Source: Pseudomonas parakoreensis (GTDB taxonomy: Bacteria > Pseudomonadota > Gammaproteobacteria > Pseudomonadales > Pseudomonadaceae). Taken from it: DNA of 64,000 bases. The stretch spans positions 248,001 to 312,000 of the forward strand of contig NZ_BQHY01000004.1 of assembly GCF_021602155.1 (NCBI RefSeq), given 5' to 3'. The translations under genes and the position numbers were made by a program. Shown here in pieces: positions 15,576 through 25,246 of the stretch. The notes below the pieces were generated by a model, which worked only from the letters and a program-made list of their open reading frames with translations, had not been told where the DNA came from and made no database searches. Positions within the stretch are counted from its first letter, which is position 1, and the number at the start of each line of letters is the position of its first letter.

Positions 15576-16655
15576 TCACTCTCCTTGCACGTTGGGTTCG
15601 ATCTGCTGATTGGTCGATTCGGGAGGTCGCCATTCGACACGATTCAGCCCCTGCCCGACCGACGGTTGTTCGCCCCCGCCAAGGCTGCCCTCGACCTGCC
15701 CGGCGATATGCAGCGTTCCAGCCATGACCCCGGTGGTCGGGTTTTGCAGCAGTTTCGCCCAGGCCTTGTCGAAGGTACTGCCCAGGCTGCTGCGAATCAG
15801 CGCTTCACTGTCGGGCCGGTCGTTGGCCTGGATGATCGCGCGGATGCCCGCCACCCCAATCGAGATCACCCCGCCGACCAACTTGCCCGCCGCAGCCGCC
15901 ACCGCACTGGCCGCTCCGCGCGGGGCCATTTCCGCTTCCATCCGTTGACTGGCGCGTTTGGCCACAGGGGCCATGCCGGCGTCGGTCGAGGCAATGCCCT
16001 TGCTGCCGCCCTCGGTGTGGATCTTGTCGATCAGCGCGGCATACGCCGGCAAGGTGTTCAGCGGCTCGGTGCTGATGATCTGATACAGCGACGCATCCCG
16101 CGCCGGCGGCGGCCCAAGGGCGATGGCTGGGACCTTCTGCAGACGCCCGTTGAGCTGGGCAACCGGCACGCCATAGCGCTGGGCGATGAGCGGCATCTGC
16201 TGGGCCATCAGTTGCGCGTAGAACGCCGTGGCCTGACCGAGGATCGCGTCCGGATCGATCTCCACCGCCACCGGAGCCAGCACTCTTTCCTGATATTGCT
16301 CAAGCAGATAGCTCGCCAGACGCTTGGCCGACGCGTCCTGTTCGCCGCCAGCACTGATGGTGTACCAACTGACCTTCATCGACAGCCATTCCTGAGTCCA
16401 GTAGCTGCTGAACCACGGAATGAAATTTTCTTCAGTTTGCTGATAGACGCGAGTGCGCCAATGTTCCATCGAGCCACGGGCAAATACTTTGACTTGCTCG
16501 GTGGATTGCTGCGAGGCGCTGACGATGTCGCGATCGATCTGCTGCCAGGTCGCCGGGGACACCACCACCGCTCGCGGCGCCACCGGAGCGCGGGCCGAGG
16601 TGGCGCAGCCAGCCAGCAGACACAGTGCGGCGAGGCTCAGCGCACGCAGGTTCAC
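15576..16655 (-). CDS. lipoprotein of unknown function
   Basis: This 359-residue protein has a lipoprotein signal with lipobox LLAGC (Cys16), so it is lipid-anchored in the envelope. The body is mostly helical. A small-residue stretch AASAVAAAAGKLVGGVISIG (about residues 265-285) could be a membrane-active or glycine-zipper-like helix. I do not recognise the family. Its stop is 2 bases upstream of the DUF1428 gene start, so the pair is co-transcribed. Confidence 0.8.
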   Translation of the reverse strand: MNLRALSLAALCLLAGCATSARAPVAPRAVVVSPATWQQIDRDIVSASQQSTEQVKVFARGSMEHWRTRVYQQTEENFIPWFSSYWTQEWLSMKVSWYTISAGGEQDASAKRLASYLLEQYQERVLAPVAVEIDPDAILGQATAFYAQLMAQQMPLIAQRYGVPVAQLNGRLQKVPAIALGPPPARDASLYQIISTEPLNTLPAYAALIDKIHTEGGSKGIASTDAGMAPVAKRASQRMEAEMAPRGAASAVAAAAGKLVGGVISIGVAGIRAIIQANDRPDSEALIRSSLGSTFDKAWAKLLQNPTTGVMAGTLHIAGQVEGSLGGGEQPSVGQGLNRVEWRPPESTNQQIEPNVQGE

Positions 16656-16733
16656 GGTGGTGGAGTCCTTGAATGGAGGGAGACAGCATTGAGTATAGGT
16701 GTGTCAGTTTCCGAGGATGTTGGCTGTACCGAC

Positions 16734-16900
16734 GCCATCGCTGGCAAGCCAGCTCCCACAGAGCCCTTCTGTGAACATCAATCCATTGAGCACCCGAAAA
16801 ACCTGTGGGAGCTGGCTTGTAAGCTCCATGGAAAACTTCAGTGGCCATCAACCCAATGAACAGCCGAAAACCTGTGGGAGCTGGCTTGCCAGCGATGAGG
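16734..16900. repeat. cluster of three REPs
   Basis: Copies of the GTGGGAGCTGGCTTGCCAGCG type lie at about 16734-16763 (inverted), 16802-16830 (degenerate, TTGTAAGCTCC) and 16871-16899. They fill most of the 371-base gap before 17028; apart from the ribosome site GAGGAG nothing else is evident there. Confidence 0.85.
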
Positions 16901-17027
16901 CCAGTCAATCCACCACACCTATTAACCATCAACGCCGTCGATATTCACCATCGCCACGATTGCCTTCCGCCCACCGCCCGGCCAAGGCACGATTCACCCA
17001 TCCGAGACGCAACGAGGAGTACCCATC

Positions 17028-17300
17028 ATGATTCGCACCATCACCCTCTCCGTGAGCTTCCCGGTGTTCGGCAGCAACTATTACGACCAGCAGGTCGTCT
17101 CGCGCAAGACGCAAGCGCTGCTGTTCAACGAAGATTTCGACGATGTGCTGATGCCCGCTGCGAGCAATCACTTCAGCAATGAAGTGGTCGGCATCAACGA
17201 TCAGTTCCGCTTTCTGAGCGACATACTCGCCACCCATTTGCTGGATCTCGAGGCCACCGTGCCTGCGCATTCCAGCGTCCGGGCGAGCGCTCATTTTTAA
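17028..17300 (+). CDS. small protein of unknown function
   Basis: This 90-residue protein starts at 17028 behind GAGGAG. It begins MIRTITLSVSFPVFGSNYYD and has no signal peptide or membrane segment. A compact terminator follows the stop, so it is a single-gene unit. The family is not recognised. Confidence 0.7.
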   Translation: MIRTITLSVSFPVFGSNYYDQQVVSRKTQALLFNEDFDDVLMPAASNHFSNEVVGINDQFRFLSDILATHLLDLEATVPAHSSVRASAHF

Positions 17301-17307
17301 TCGCCGA

Positions 17308-17336
17308 GGGCGTTCCCGTTGCGGGAACGCCCTTTT
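17308..17336 (+). terminator. rho-independent terminator
   Basis: GGGCGTTCCCG (17308-17318) pairs with CGGGAACGCCC (17322-17332), followed by TTTTCATT. It lies between two convergent genes. Confidence 0.85.
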
Positions 17337-17345
17337 CATTTCTAC

Positions 17346-17552
17346 TCAGTCATCGTCGCGGTCACGATAGTAACGACGCCCGTCACGACGACCATCGTCG
17401 CGGTCATCCCAACGTCGGTCATGGTCGTAGTAACGGCCATGATCGCGATCGTAATGCCGCCCGTGGCGGTGGTCATCATCAAAGTCCGCCACACAGCCCG
17501 CCAGCAATACGGCGGCAGTCACGGTCAGTAGCATCGTTGTAGCGCGCTTCAT
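17346..17552 (-). CDS. small Asp/His/Arg-rich lipoprotein
   Basis: This 68-residue protein has a lipoprotein signal with lipobox LLAGC (Cys20). The mature part is almost only Asp, Arg, His and Tyr (for example DDDHRHGRHYDRDHGRYYDH). Such a tail could bind metal ions or stay unfolded in the periplasm. The function is unknown. Confidence 0.75.
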   Translation of the reverse strand: MKRATTMLLTVTAAVLLAGCVADFDDDHRHGRHYDRDHGRYYDHDRRWDDRDDGRRDGRRYYRDRDDD

Positions 17553-17775
17553 TCAACACTTCCCTAAAACCAAGGTCTTGACGACGGAACGGCTGCCACT
17601 GCCCACGCCTTTACAGGACGCAGTGCGCGCAGCCGCTGATACGACCGGACAAAAGGACTTTGATTCACTGCCCGGGCACGACCGTTGATCGGCCGATTTG
17701 CTGTATCCGGGCGGCGGCGAAATGCCACCTATACTGCTGCTTACCGACTCCCCCGCAATGGATCTGCGCCTCGAT

Positions 17776-17783
17776 AACAACAA
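17776..17783 (+). promoter_or_regulatory. AACAACAA (CA) motif before lactate permease
   Basis: AACAACAA lies just upstream of the ribosome site AGAGG. The arrangement AACAACAAG then GAGG is very close to the amiE Hfq/Crc site, so the permease is a good candidate for catabolite repression. Confidence 0.6.
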
Positions 17784-17796
17784 GCAGAGGTGGATC

Positions 17797-19551
17797 ATGG
17801 TCTGGCAGCAAATCTACGACCCGTTCGGCAACCCGCTGATCTCCACGCTCATGGCCGCGGTGCCGGTGGTGGTGATGCTCGCGGCGCTGGCGTTCTTTCA
17901 CGTCAAGGCGCACCTGGCCGCCCTGCTCGCCCTGGCTTCGGCATTGTTGATTTCGATCTTCGCCTTCGGCATGCCGGCGAGCATGGCCGGTTCGGCGGCG
18001 TTGTTCGGCGCGGCCAATGGTTTGCTGCCGATCGGCTGGATCGTGCTCAACATCATTTTTCTGCACCGCCTGACCACCGAGAACGGCTCGTTCAAAGTGC
18101 TGCAGGATTCCCTCGCACGTATCACCGATGACCGGCGTTTGCAGTTGCTGCTGATCGCGTTCTGCTTCGGTGCATTTTTCGAAGGCGCCGCCGGGTTCGG
18201 TACGCCGGTCGCGGTAACCGGAGCGATTCTGATCGGCCTCGGTTTTTCGCCGCTGGCGGCGTCGGGTCTGGCATTGATTGCCAACACCGCACCAGTGGCG
18301 TTCGGCGCACTCGGTACGCCGATCATCACCTTGGCCAAGGTCACCGGGCTGGATGAGATGGAGCTGTCGATGATGGTCGGTCGGCAGCTGCCGTTTTTCT
18401 CGGTGCTGGTGCCGTTCTGGCTGATCTGGGCGTTTGCCGGGTGGCGCAAGATGCTGGAGATCTGGCCGGCGATTCTGGTGGCCGGGGTCAGCTTCGCGGT
18501 GCCGCAATTCCTCGTCTCGAACTTCCACGGGCCGATGCTGGTGGACGTGATCGCCGCGCTGATTTCCATGGCCTGTCTGACCCTGTTTCTGCGAGTCTGG
18601 AAACCGGCGACGGTGTACACCTCGGCCGCCCTGTCCGGGCGGGTCGACAACTCCCGGGTCGAGGAAGAAAAAGTCACCGCCAGCGCCGCCTTCAGCGATC
18701 AGGCACGCCCGGCGGTGATGCGTGCGTGGATGCCGTGGATCATCCTCACGGTGTTCGTATTTGCCTGGGGCACCCAGGGCTTCAAGAACATCTTCGATGT
18801 GCGCCCGGCACTGGATCCGGTGACGCACGCGGTCAAACTCGATCCTCAAGGCAAACCGCTCAATGAGGCCAACCCGATTTTCTCGCCGGCGCTGACCTTC
18901 ACCACCCTGCACCTGCAAGTGCAGAAAGTCCCGCCGGTGGTGCCGGCGCCGAAAGCCGAGGAAGCGATCTACAAGTTCACCTGGTTCACTGCCACCGGCA
19001 GCGGCATTCTGCTGGCGGCGATTGTCGGCGGTTTATTGATGGGCTATTCGATCCCGCAACTGATCAAGCAATACTTGCGCACGTTGTGGGTGGTGCGGTT
19101 TTCGCTGATCACCATTGCCGCGATGCTGGCGCTGGGGTTCCTCACGCGGTATTCCGGACTGGACGCCACCATGGGTCTGGCGTTTGCCGCGACCGGAGTG
19201 TTCTACCCGATGTTCGGCACCCTGCTCGGCTGGCTCGGCGTCGCGTTGACTGGCTCGGACACGGCTTCGAACGTGCTGTTCGGCGGACTGCAACGAGTGA
19301 CCTCGGAACAGCTGGGCATCAGCCCGGTACTGATGGCGGCGGCCAACAGTTCCGGCGGGGTGATGGGCAAGATGGTCGATGCGCAATCGATCGTGGTCGC
19401 CTCCACCGCGACCCGCTGGTATGGGCATGAGGGCGAGATTCTGCGCTACGTGTTCTTCCACTCGATTGTGCTGGCGGTGCTGGTCGGCGGGCTGGTGACG
19501 TTGCAGGCGTATGTGGCGCCGTTCACGCACATGGTGGTTGGCGGGCATTGA
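17797..19551 (+). CDS. L-lactate permease family transporter (LctP/LldP)
   Basis: This 584-residue inner-membrane transporter has at least 12 hydrophobic segments. It starts MVWQQIYDPFGNPLISTLMA and has family segments FGAFFEGAAGFGTPVAVTGA and GSDTASNVLFGGLQ. The family imports lactate or glycolate with protons. ATG 17797 is chosen for AGAGG upstream. It is somewhat longer than usual because of a hydrophilic loop of about 60 residues (near 325-390, with DPVTHAVKLDPQGKPLNE). No lactate dehydrogenase gene is adjacent, so the exact substrate is open. Confidence 0.88.
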   Translation: MVWQQIYDPFGNPLISTLMAAVPVVVMLAALAFFHVKAHLAALLALASALLISIFAFGMPASMAGSAALFGAANGLLPIGWIVLNIIFLHRLTTENGSFKVLQDSLARITDDRRLQLLLIAFCFGAFFEGAAGFGTPVAVTGAILIGLGFSPLAASGLALIANTAPVAFGALGTPIITLAKVTGLDEMELSMMVGRQLPFFSVLVPFWLIWAFAGWRKMLEIWPAILVAGVSFAVPQFLVSNFHGPMLVDVIAALISMACLTLFLRVWKPATVYTSAALSGRVDNSRVEEEKVTASAAFSDQARPAVMRAWMPWIILTVFVFAWGTQGFKNIFDVRPALDPVTHAVKLDPQGKPLNEANPIFSPALTFTTLHLQVQKVPPVVPAPKAEEAIYKFTWFTATGSGILLAAIVGGLLMGYSIPQLIKQYLRTLWVVRFSLITIAAMLALGFLTRYSGLDATMGLAFAATGVFYPMFGTLLGWLGVALTGSDTASNVLFGGLQRVTSEQLGISPVLMAAANSSGGVMGKMVDAQSIVVASTATRWYGHEGEILRYVFFHSIVLAVLVGGLVTLQAYVAPFTHMVVGGH

Positions 19552-19559
19552 ACACAATA

Positions 19560-19652
19560 CCTGTGGGAGCGGGCTTGCCCGCGATGGCGGTGTGTCATTC
19601 AAGCAATGCTGACTGACACGACCCCATCGCAGGCAAGCCCGCTCCCACAAGG
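19560..19652. repeat. REP pair, type GTGGGAGCGGGCTTGCCCGCG
   Basis: CTGTGGGAGCGGGCTTGCCC faces its near reverse complement after the permease stop. Confidence 0.9.
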
Positions 19653-19827
19653 TCAGCGTCGCCCAGCTCATTAATGAATCCTGCGCATAACTCTATAGCG
19701 CAAATCCGCAAAAACCTTTTCCCCTCCGCGCAGGTCATTCCAAGAACGAGACCGGTAAACATGCCGGCGCGCCCGTTTGGGCCCTTCAATCCCTGCCGTC
19801 CTGATTAAGCCAGAGAGGAATCGAAGC

Positions 19828-20451
19828 ATGACGATTTCCCGACGAAGATTCCTGATCCTCGGCGCGGTGACCGCCACCGCGTTTGCAATGCCCCCTTTCA
19901 TCAGCCTCAAGGCCTACGCGGCCAGTCTGGAGCAACCCGCCATGGCCAAACTGACAATCAACGTCAACGGTACACCCCAAGCCCTTGAGGTCGACAACCG
20001 CACCACCCTGCTCGACGCCCTGCGCGAACACCTGCACCTGACCGGCAGCAAGAAAGGCTGCGACCACGGCCAGTGCGGCGCCTGCACGGTGATCGCCGAC
20101 GGCCGCCGAATCAATGCCTGTCTGACCCTGGCGGTGATGCACGAAGGCAGCGAGATCACCACCATCGAAGGCCTCGGCATGCCCGACCATCTGCACCCGA
20201 TGCAGGCCGCGTTCATCAAGCACGACGGTTACCAGTGCGGTTATTGCACGCCGGGGCAGATCTGTTCGGCGGTGGCGGTGCTCAAGGAAATCCGCGAAGG
20301 CATTCCCAGCCATGTCAGCCCCAGTCTGACCGAAGCTCCGCAACTGATCGCCAGCGAATTCCAGGAGCGCATGAGCGGCAACATCTGCCGCTGCGGCGCC
20401 TACTCGAACATCATCGAAGCCATCACTGAAGTTGCGCAGGTGCCAGCATGA
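19828..20451 (+). CDS. paoA: periplasmic aldehyde oxidase iron-sulfur subunit PaoA
   Basis: This 207-residue protein has a Tat signal ([11 protein letters not shown], about 4-30) and two [2Fe-2S] domains. The first carries [12 protein letters not shown] plus a later Cys in INACL (plant-ferredoxin type). The second carries QCGYCTPGQ and [11 protein letters not shown]. It is the electron-transfer subunit of a xanthine-oxidase-type enzyme, exported folded with its partners by the Tat system. ATG 19828 has AGAGGAA upstream. It overlaps paoB by 4 bases. Confidence 0.92.
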   Translation: MTISRRRFLILGAVTATAFAMPPFISLKAYAASLEQPAMAKLTINVNGTPQALEVDNRTTLLDALREHLHLTGSKKGCDHGQCGACTVIADGRRINACLTLAVMHEGSEITTIEGLGMPDHLHPMQAAFIKHDGYQCGYCTPGQICSAVAVLKEIREGIPSHVSPSLTEAPQLIASEFQERMSGNICRCGAYSNIIEAITEVAQVPA

Positions 20452-21404
20452 GAGCGTTCAATTACAGCCGCGCCGACTCCCCCGCCGCAGCCGCAACGCT
20501 GGCGGCGCAGATTGAAGGCGCGAAGTTCATCGCCGGCGGCACCAACCTGCTGGACCTGATGAAACTCGACATCGAAACCCCGCTGCACCTGATCGACGTC
20601 AACCACTTGGGCCTCGATCAGATCGAAGCCACACCTGAAGGCGGATTGCGCATCGGCGCGCTGGTGCGCAACACCGATCTGGCCGCCGACAGCCGCGTGC
20701 GCAAGGATTACGCGCTGCTCTCCCGCGCCTTGCTCGCCGGCGCTTCCGGTCAGTTGCGCAACATGGCGAGTACTGCCGGCAACCTGCTGCAACGCACCCG
20801 CTGCCCGTACTTTTATGATGTCAATCAGGCCTGCAACAAACGCCAGCCCGGCAGCGGCTGTGCGGCGATTGGCGGGGTCAGTCGGCAACTGGGACTGATC
20901 GGCGTCAGCGACGCCTGCATCGCCACCCACCCCAGCGACATGGCAATTGCCATGCGCGCCCTCGATGCACAGGTTGAAACGGTGAAACCGGACGGCAGCA
21001 CCCGCAGCATCGCCATCGCCGATTTCCATCAGCTCCCCGGCAACACGCCGAACATCGAAACCAGCCTCACGCCCGGCGAGTTCATCACGTCGGTAACCCT
21101 GCCGGCCCCAGTCGGTGGCACGCACATTTATCACAAGGTGCGCGATCGCTCGTCCTACGCCTTTGCTCTGGTATCGGTCGGACTGATCCTGCACAAGGAC
21201 GGCAGCGGTCGTGTGGCGGTCGGCGGTATTGCGCCGAAACCGTGGCGGGTTGACGCCGCTGACGCGTTGCTGCCCCAAGGCGCTAAAGCCGTCAGCGAAC
21301 GTCTGCTTGACGGCGCCACGCCAACCCACGACAACCAATTCAAACTGACGCTGGTCGAGCGCACGCTGGGCTCGGTGTTGGCGCAAGCGAGGGATCAGGC
21401 ATGA
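20448..21404 (+). CDS. paoB: periplasmic aldehyde oxidase FAD subunit PaoB
   Basis: This 318-residue FAD-binding subunit of the CO-dehydrogenase/xanthine-oxidase medium-chain family has [13 protein letters not shown] (about 27-39) and [15 protein letters not shown]. The Cys-rich stretch [15 protein letters not shown]...GSGC (about 114-141) matches the extra [4Fe-4S] loop known in E. coli PaoB. It overlaps both neighbours by ATGA, so translation is coupled. Confidence 0.9.
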   Translation: MRAFNYSRADSPAAAATLAAQIEGAKFIAGGTNLLDLMKLDIETPLHLIDVNHLGLDQIEATPEGGLRIGALVRNTDLAADSRVRKDYALLSRALLAGASGQLRNMASTAGNLLQRTRCPYFYDVNQACNKRQPGSGCAAIGGVSRQLGLIGVSDACIATHPSDMAIAMRALDAQVETVKPDGSTRSIAIADFHQLPGNTPNIETSLTPGEFITSVTLPAPVGGTHIYHKVRDRSSYAFALVSVGLILHKDGSGRVAVGGIAPKPWRVDAADALLPQGAKAVSERLLDGATPTHDNQFKLTLVERTLGSVLAQARDQA

Positions 21405-23596
21405 AATTCGACACGCCCGCCACCACCAACCCGATCGACCAACTGAAAGTCGTCGGCAGGCCCACCGACCGCATCGAAGGCCCGCTGAAAACCAGCGGCC
21501 AGGCGCCATATGCCTACGAGCAGCACGAGGCCGTGGCGAATCAGGCTTACGGTTTCATGGTCGGTTCGGCCATCGCCAAGGGCCGCATCAGCCACATTGA
21601 TCTCGACGCGGCCGAAGCCGCACCGGGCGTGCTGGCCATCGTCACCGCCGCCAATGCCGGCAAGCTCGGCAAAGGCCAATACAATTCGGCGCCGCTGCTC
21701 GCCGGGCCCGAGGTGCAGCACTATCACCAGGCCGTGGCGCTGGTGGTCGCCGAGACCTTCGAACAGGCTCGCGCTGCGGCGCAATTGGTCAAGGTCGATT
21801 ACGTCGCGGCCAAAGGCGAGTTCGAACTGGCCAACGTGCTTGACCAAGGCGTCGAAGACGACGAGTTGCCCGACGTGACCCACGGCGATTTCGACAAAGC
21901 CTTCGCCGCTGCGCCGGTGCAGTTCGACCAGACCTACACCACTCCCGATCAGTCCCACGCGATGATGGAGCCGCACGCGACCTTGGCCGCATGGAAAGGT
22001 GATCATCTGACCTTGTGGACCTCCAATCAGATGATTGCCTGGAGCGTCGGCGACGTCGCCACGACCCTTGGCCTGCCCAAGGAAAACGTGCGCCTGATCT
22101 CGCCGTACATTGGCGGCGGCTTCGGCGGCAAACTGTTCATTCGTGCCGACGCGATCCTCGCCGCCCTCGGTGCGCGCCTGGCCAACCGCCCGGTGAAAGT
22201 CGCCCTCGCCCGCCCGCAAATGGCCAACAACACCACCCACCGCCCGGCCACGATTCAGCGTATTCGGATGGGCGCGACGGCGGACGGCAAGCTCAGCGCC
22301 ATCGCCCACGAAGGCTGGTCGGGCAACCTCAAGGACGGCAAAGTCGAGGTCGCCGCGCAACCAAGCCAGTTGCTTTATGCCGGGGAAAACCGCCGGGTGA
22401 CCATGCGCCGGGCGCCGCTGGATCTGCCCGAAGGCAATTCCATGCGCGCACCGGGTGAGGCGCCGGGGCTGATGGCGCTGGAAATCGCCATGGACGAAAT
22501 GGCCGAGCAGCTCAAGCTCGACCCGGTGCAGTTCCGCATCCTCAATGACACCCAGGTCGATCCGGTAAAAACCGAGCGTCCGTTTTCCCAGCGGCGTCTG
22601 ATCGAATGCCTGCAGACCGGCGCCGAGAAATTCGGCTGGAACCAACGCAACGCCACACCCGGTAGCCGTCGCGAAGGGCGCTGGCTGATCGGCATGGGCG
22701 TCGCCGCCGCGTTTCGCAACAACCTGTTGCTGAAATCCGGCGCCCGGGTACGGCTGGAGCGCGACGGCAAGGTCACGGTGGAAACCGACATGACCGACAT
22801 CGGTACCGGCAGCTACACCATCATCGCCCAGACCGCCGCCGAGATGATGGGCGTGCCTCTGGCGGATGTGACGGTGCATCTGGGCGATTCGAATTTCCCG
22901 GTGTCGTCCGGTTCCGGCGGCCAGTTCGGCGGTAACTGCTCGACGGCCGGGGTGTATGCCGCGTGCATGAAACTGCGTGAAGCGGTGGCGACGAAGCTGG
23001 GCATGAGCGGTAGTGACGTCGAGTTCGCCGACGGTCAGGTGCGTGCCGGCGGCAAGACTCTGCCGCTGCGTGATGCGGCAAAAGATGGCGTGGTCGAGGC
23101 CGAGGACAGCATCGAATTCGGCGACCTCGCCAAGCAGTATCAGCAGTCGACTTTCGGTGCGCATTTCGTCGAAGTGGCAGTGGATGCAGCGACCGGCGAA
23201 GTCCGCGTGCGGCGTATGCTCGCGGTATGCGCGGCGGGACGGATTCTCAACCCGAAAGCCGCGCGCAGCCAAGTGATCGGGGCGATGACCATGGGCGTCG
23301 GCGCGGCACTGATGGAAGAGCTGGCGGTGGACAAGCGGCTGGGCTTTTTCGTCAATCACGACCTGGCTGGATACGAGGTGCCGGTGCATGCTGACATCCC
23401 GCATCAGGAAGTGATTTTCCTCGACGAAACCGATCCGGTTTCATCGCCGATGAAAGCCAAGGGTGTGGGTGAACTGGGGATTTGCGGCGTGAGTGCGGCG
23501 GTGGCGAATGCGATCTACAACGCCACCGGGGCGCGGGTGCGTGAGTACCCGATCACCCTCGACAAGATCCTCTCTTCCTTGCCAGAAATGATCTGA
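21401..23596 (+). CDS. paoC: periplasmic aldehyde oxidase molybdenum subunit PaoC
   Basis: This 731-residue molybdopterin-binding subunit has the cofactor motif GGGFGGK (about residue 236-242), GSGGQFGGN (about 505) and the catalytic Glu in KGVGELG (about 686-692). It oxidises a wide range of aldehydes to acids, probably as a detoxifying enzyme in the periplasm. The maturation factor PaoD of E. coli is not encoded next to it, so cofactor loading must depend on a gene elsewhere. Confidence 0.92.
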   Translation: MKFDTPATTNPIDQLKVVGRPTDRIEGPLKTSGQAPYAYEQHEAVANQAYGFMVGSAIAKGRISHIDLDAAEAAPGVLAIVTAANAGKLGKGQYNSAPLLAGPEVQHYHQAVALVVAETFEQARAAAQLVKVDYVAAKGEFELANVLDQGVEDDELPDVTHGDFDKAFAAAPVQFDQTYTTPDQSHAMMEPHATLAAWKGDHLTLWTSNQMIAWSVGDVATTLGLPKENVRLISPYIGGGFGGKLFIRADAILAALGARLANRPVKVALARPQMANNTTHRPATIQRIRMGATADGKLSAIAHEGWSGNLKDGKVEVAAQPSQLLYAGENRRVTMRRAPLDLPEGNSMRAPGEAPGLMALEIAMDEMAEQLKLDPVQFRILNDTQVDPVKTERPFSQRRLIECLQTGAEKFGWNQRNATPGSRREGRWLIGMGVAAAFRNNLLLKSGARVRLERDGKVTVETDMTDIGTGSYTIIAQTAAEMMGVPLADVTVHLGDSNFPVSSGSGGQFGGNCSTAGVYAACMKLREAVATKLGMSGSDVEFADGQVRAGGKTLPLRDAAKDGVVEAEDSIEFGDLAKQYQQSTFGAHFVEVAVDAATGEVRVRRMLAVCAAGRILNPKAARSQVIGAMTMGVGAALMEELAVDKRLGFFVNHDLAGYEVPVHADIPHQEVIFLDETDPVSSPMKAKGVGELGICGVSAAVANAIYNATGARVREYPITLDKILSSLPEMI

Positions 23597-23601
23597 CCCT
23601 C

Positions 23602-23687
23602 TGCAGGAGCTGCCGCAGGCTGCGATCTTTTGCTTTTGCTTGAGAGACTAAAGTCAAAAGATCGCAGCCTGCGGCAGCTCCTACACA
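23602..23687. repeat. REP pair, type TAGGAGCTGCCGCAGGCTGCGATC
   Basis: CAGGAGCTGCCGCAGGCTGC at the left faces GCAGCCTGCGGCAGCTCCTA at the right, between convergent genes. This is the REP type that also flanks the transposase gene at 43688. Confidence 0.9.
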
Positions 23688-23689
23688 GG

Positions 23690-24106
23690 TCAGTTCGGGT
23701 ACTGCGCCGCACTCACCTGCTCCATCCACTCCACCACTTCACCGTCCAGCACCTCGGCAATCGCAATGTGCGTCATCGCCGTGGTCGGCGCGGCGCCATG
23801 CCAGTGCTTCACCTGCGGCGCGATCCACACGGTATCGCCGGGGCGGATCTCGCGAACCGGTTGCCCCCACTCCTGCACGAAACCTGAACCGGCGGTGACG
23901 ATCAGCGTCTGACCCAACGGATGGGTATGCCACGCGGTGCGTGCGCCCGGCTCGAAGGTCACCGTGGCGCCGCTGACGCGCGCTGCCTCGCTTCCTTTGA
24001 ACGGCGCGTCAACGCGTACGGTGCCGGTGAACCAGTCCGTCGGGCCTTTGGCCGAAGGCTGCGAGCCGTTGGGGGTGACGGTAATGCCTGAGATATGCGC
24101 ATTCAT
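23690..24106 (-). CDS. cupin-domain protein
   Basis: This 138-residue single-domain cupin has metal-binding motif 1 in [16 protein letters not shown] (about 58-73) and motif 2 in [17 protein letters not shown]. Such proteins occur as small periplasmic-free dioxygenase- or lyase-like enzymes. It is divergent from the LysR gene at 24305 across a REP pair, an arrangement common for LysR-controlled genes. The substrate is unknown. Confidence 0.85.
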   Translation of the reverse strand: MNAHISGITVTPNGSQPSAKGPTDWFTGTVRVDAPFKGSEAARVSGATVTFEPGARTAWHTHPLGQTLIVTAGSGFVQEWGQPVREIRPGDTVWIAPQVKHWHGAAPTTAMTHIAIAEVLDGEVVEWMEQVSAAQYPN

Positions 24107-24135
24107 CACAAGACTCCAAATCTGAAAGAGATCTC

Positions 24136-24226
24136 CCTGTAGGAGCTGCCGCAGGCTGCGATCTTTTGATCTTTGATTTTCAAAAACAACATCAAAAGAT
24201 CGCAGCCTGCGGCAGCTCCTACAGGG
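24136..24226. repeat. REP pair
   Basis: CTGTAGGAGCTGCCGCAGGC faces its reverse complement in the divergent gap between the cupin and LysR genes. Confidence 0.9.
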
Positions 24227-24304
24227 AACTTGCATCACTTTAGCGAGCCAGACTGTTCGGATAATCGACTAGAATTCGAAAAAACTTATGCAGGACACTC
24301 ATCA

Positions 24305-25246
24305 ATGCTTCGAGAAAACGCCAGTGACCTGCTCGCCTTCCTCGCCGTGGCCCGCGAGCGCAGTTTCACCAAAGCCGCGGCCAGACTGGGCGTTTCGCAA
24401 TCGGCGCTCAGCCATACCATTCGCGCCCTCGAAGCGCGCCTTGGCCTGCGCCTGCTGACGCGCACCACCCGCAGCGTCTCGCCCACCGAGGCTGGCGAAC
24501 ATCTGCTGCAAACCATCGGCCCGCGCTTCGAAGAGATCGAGCAGGAACTGGCGGCCCTGAGCAACCTGCGCGAGACGCCCGCAGGCCGGATCCGCATCAG
24601 TGCCACCGACCATTCGCTGAATTGGCTGTTGCGTCCGGTACTCAAGGAATTCCTGCCCCAATACCCGGACATCGCCGTCGAGGTGATCTGCGACTACGGT
24701 TTCGTTGACATCGCCGGGCAAGGCTTCGACGCCGGCGTGCGGCTGGGCGAAGATGTCGCGCAAGGCATGATTGCCACCCGCATCGGCCCGGACATGCGCA
24801 TGGCGGTGGTCGGCTCGCCTGCTTACTTCGCCAAGCGTGAACAGCCGCAAACACCGCGGGATCTGACCGCCCATGCCTGTAACAACCTGCGCCTGCCCAC
24901 CAACGGTGGGCTGTACACCTGGGAGTTCGAGAAGGACGGCGAAAGCCTCAAGGTGCGGGTTTCCGGGCAAGTCACCCTCAATGGCGTGTATCCGCTGCTC
25001 GACGCTGCACTCGACGGTTTTGGCCTGAGCTACATTCCGGAAAACATCGTCGCGCCCTATCTGGCCGACGGGCGTCTGCTGCAAGTGCTGGCCGACTGGT
25101 GCCCGATGTTTGCCGGTTATCACCTGTATTACCCGAGTCGACGGCAGGCGGCGCCGGCGTTTGCGTTGTTGGTCGAGGCGTTGCGGTATCGCGGGCAGGC
25201 GCCTATCCCAGCAGCGCAATCAACTGATGCCGCTGCGCATCGGTGA
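24305..25246 (+). CDS. LysR-family transcriptional regulator
   Basis: This 313-residue regulator has an N-terminal winged helix (FLAVARERSFTKAAARLGVS, then SALSHTIRALEARLGLRLL) and a LysR substrate domain (about 95-295). The ATG at 24305 starts the domain at the usual distance. It is divergent from the cupin gene and probably controls it. Its last 44 bases overlap the end of the convergent aldo/keto reductase gene, and the C-terminal tail (QSTDAAAHR) looks like read-through sequence. Confidence 0.9.
   Translation: MLRENASDLLAFLAVARERSFTKAAARLGVSQSALSHTIRALEARLGLRLLTRTTRSVSPTEAGEHLLQTIGPRFEEIEQELAALSNLRETPAGRIRISATDHSLNWLLRPVLKEFLPQYPDIAVEVICDYGFVDIAGQGFDAGVRLGEDVAQGMIATRIGPDMRMAVVGSPAYFAKREQPQTPRDLTAHACNNLRLPTNGGLYTWEFEKDGESLKVRVSGQVTLNGVYPLLDAALDGFGLSYIPENIVAPYLADGRLLQVLADWCPMFAGYHLYYPSRRQAAPAFALLVEALRYRGQAPIPAAQSTDAAAHR

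Noticed and set aside
21395-23404. Long open frame (669 codons) on the minus strand opposite paoC
   Set aside because: It is the usual antisense shadow of a GC-rich gene: no ribosome site, no recognisable domains, and the plus strand encodes a full molybdenum subunit.
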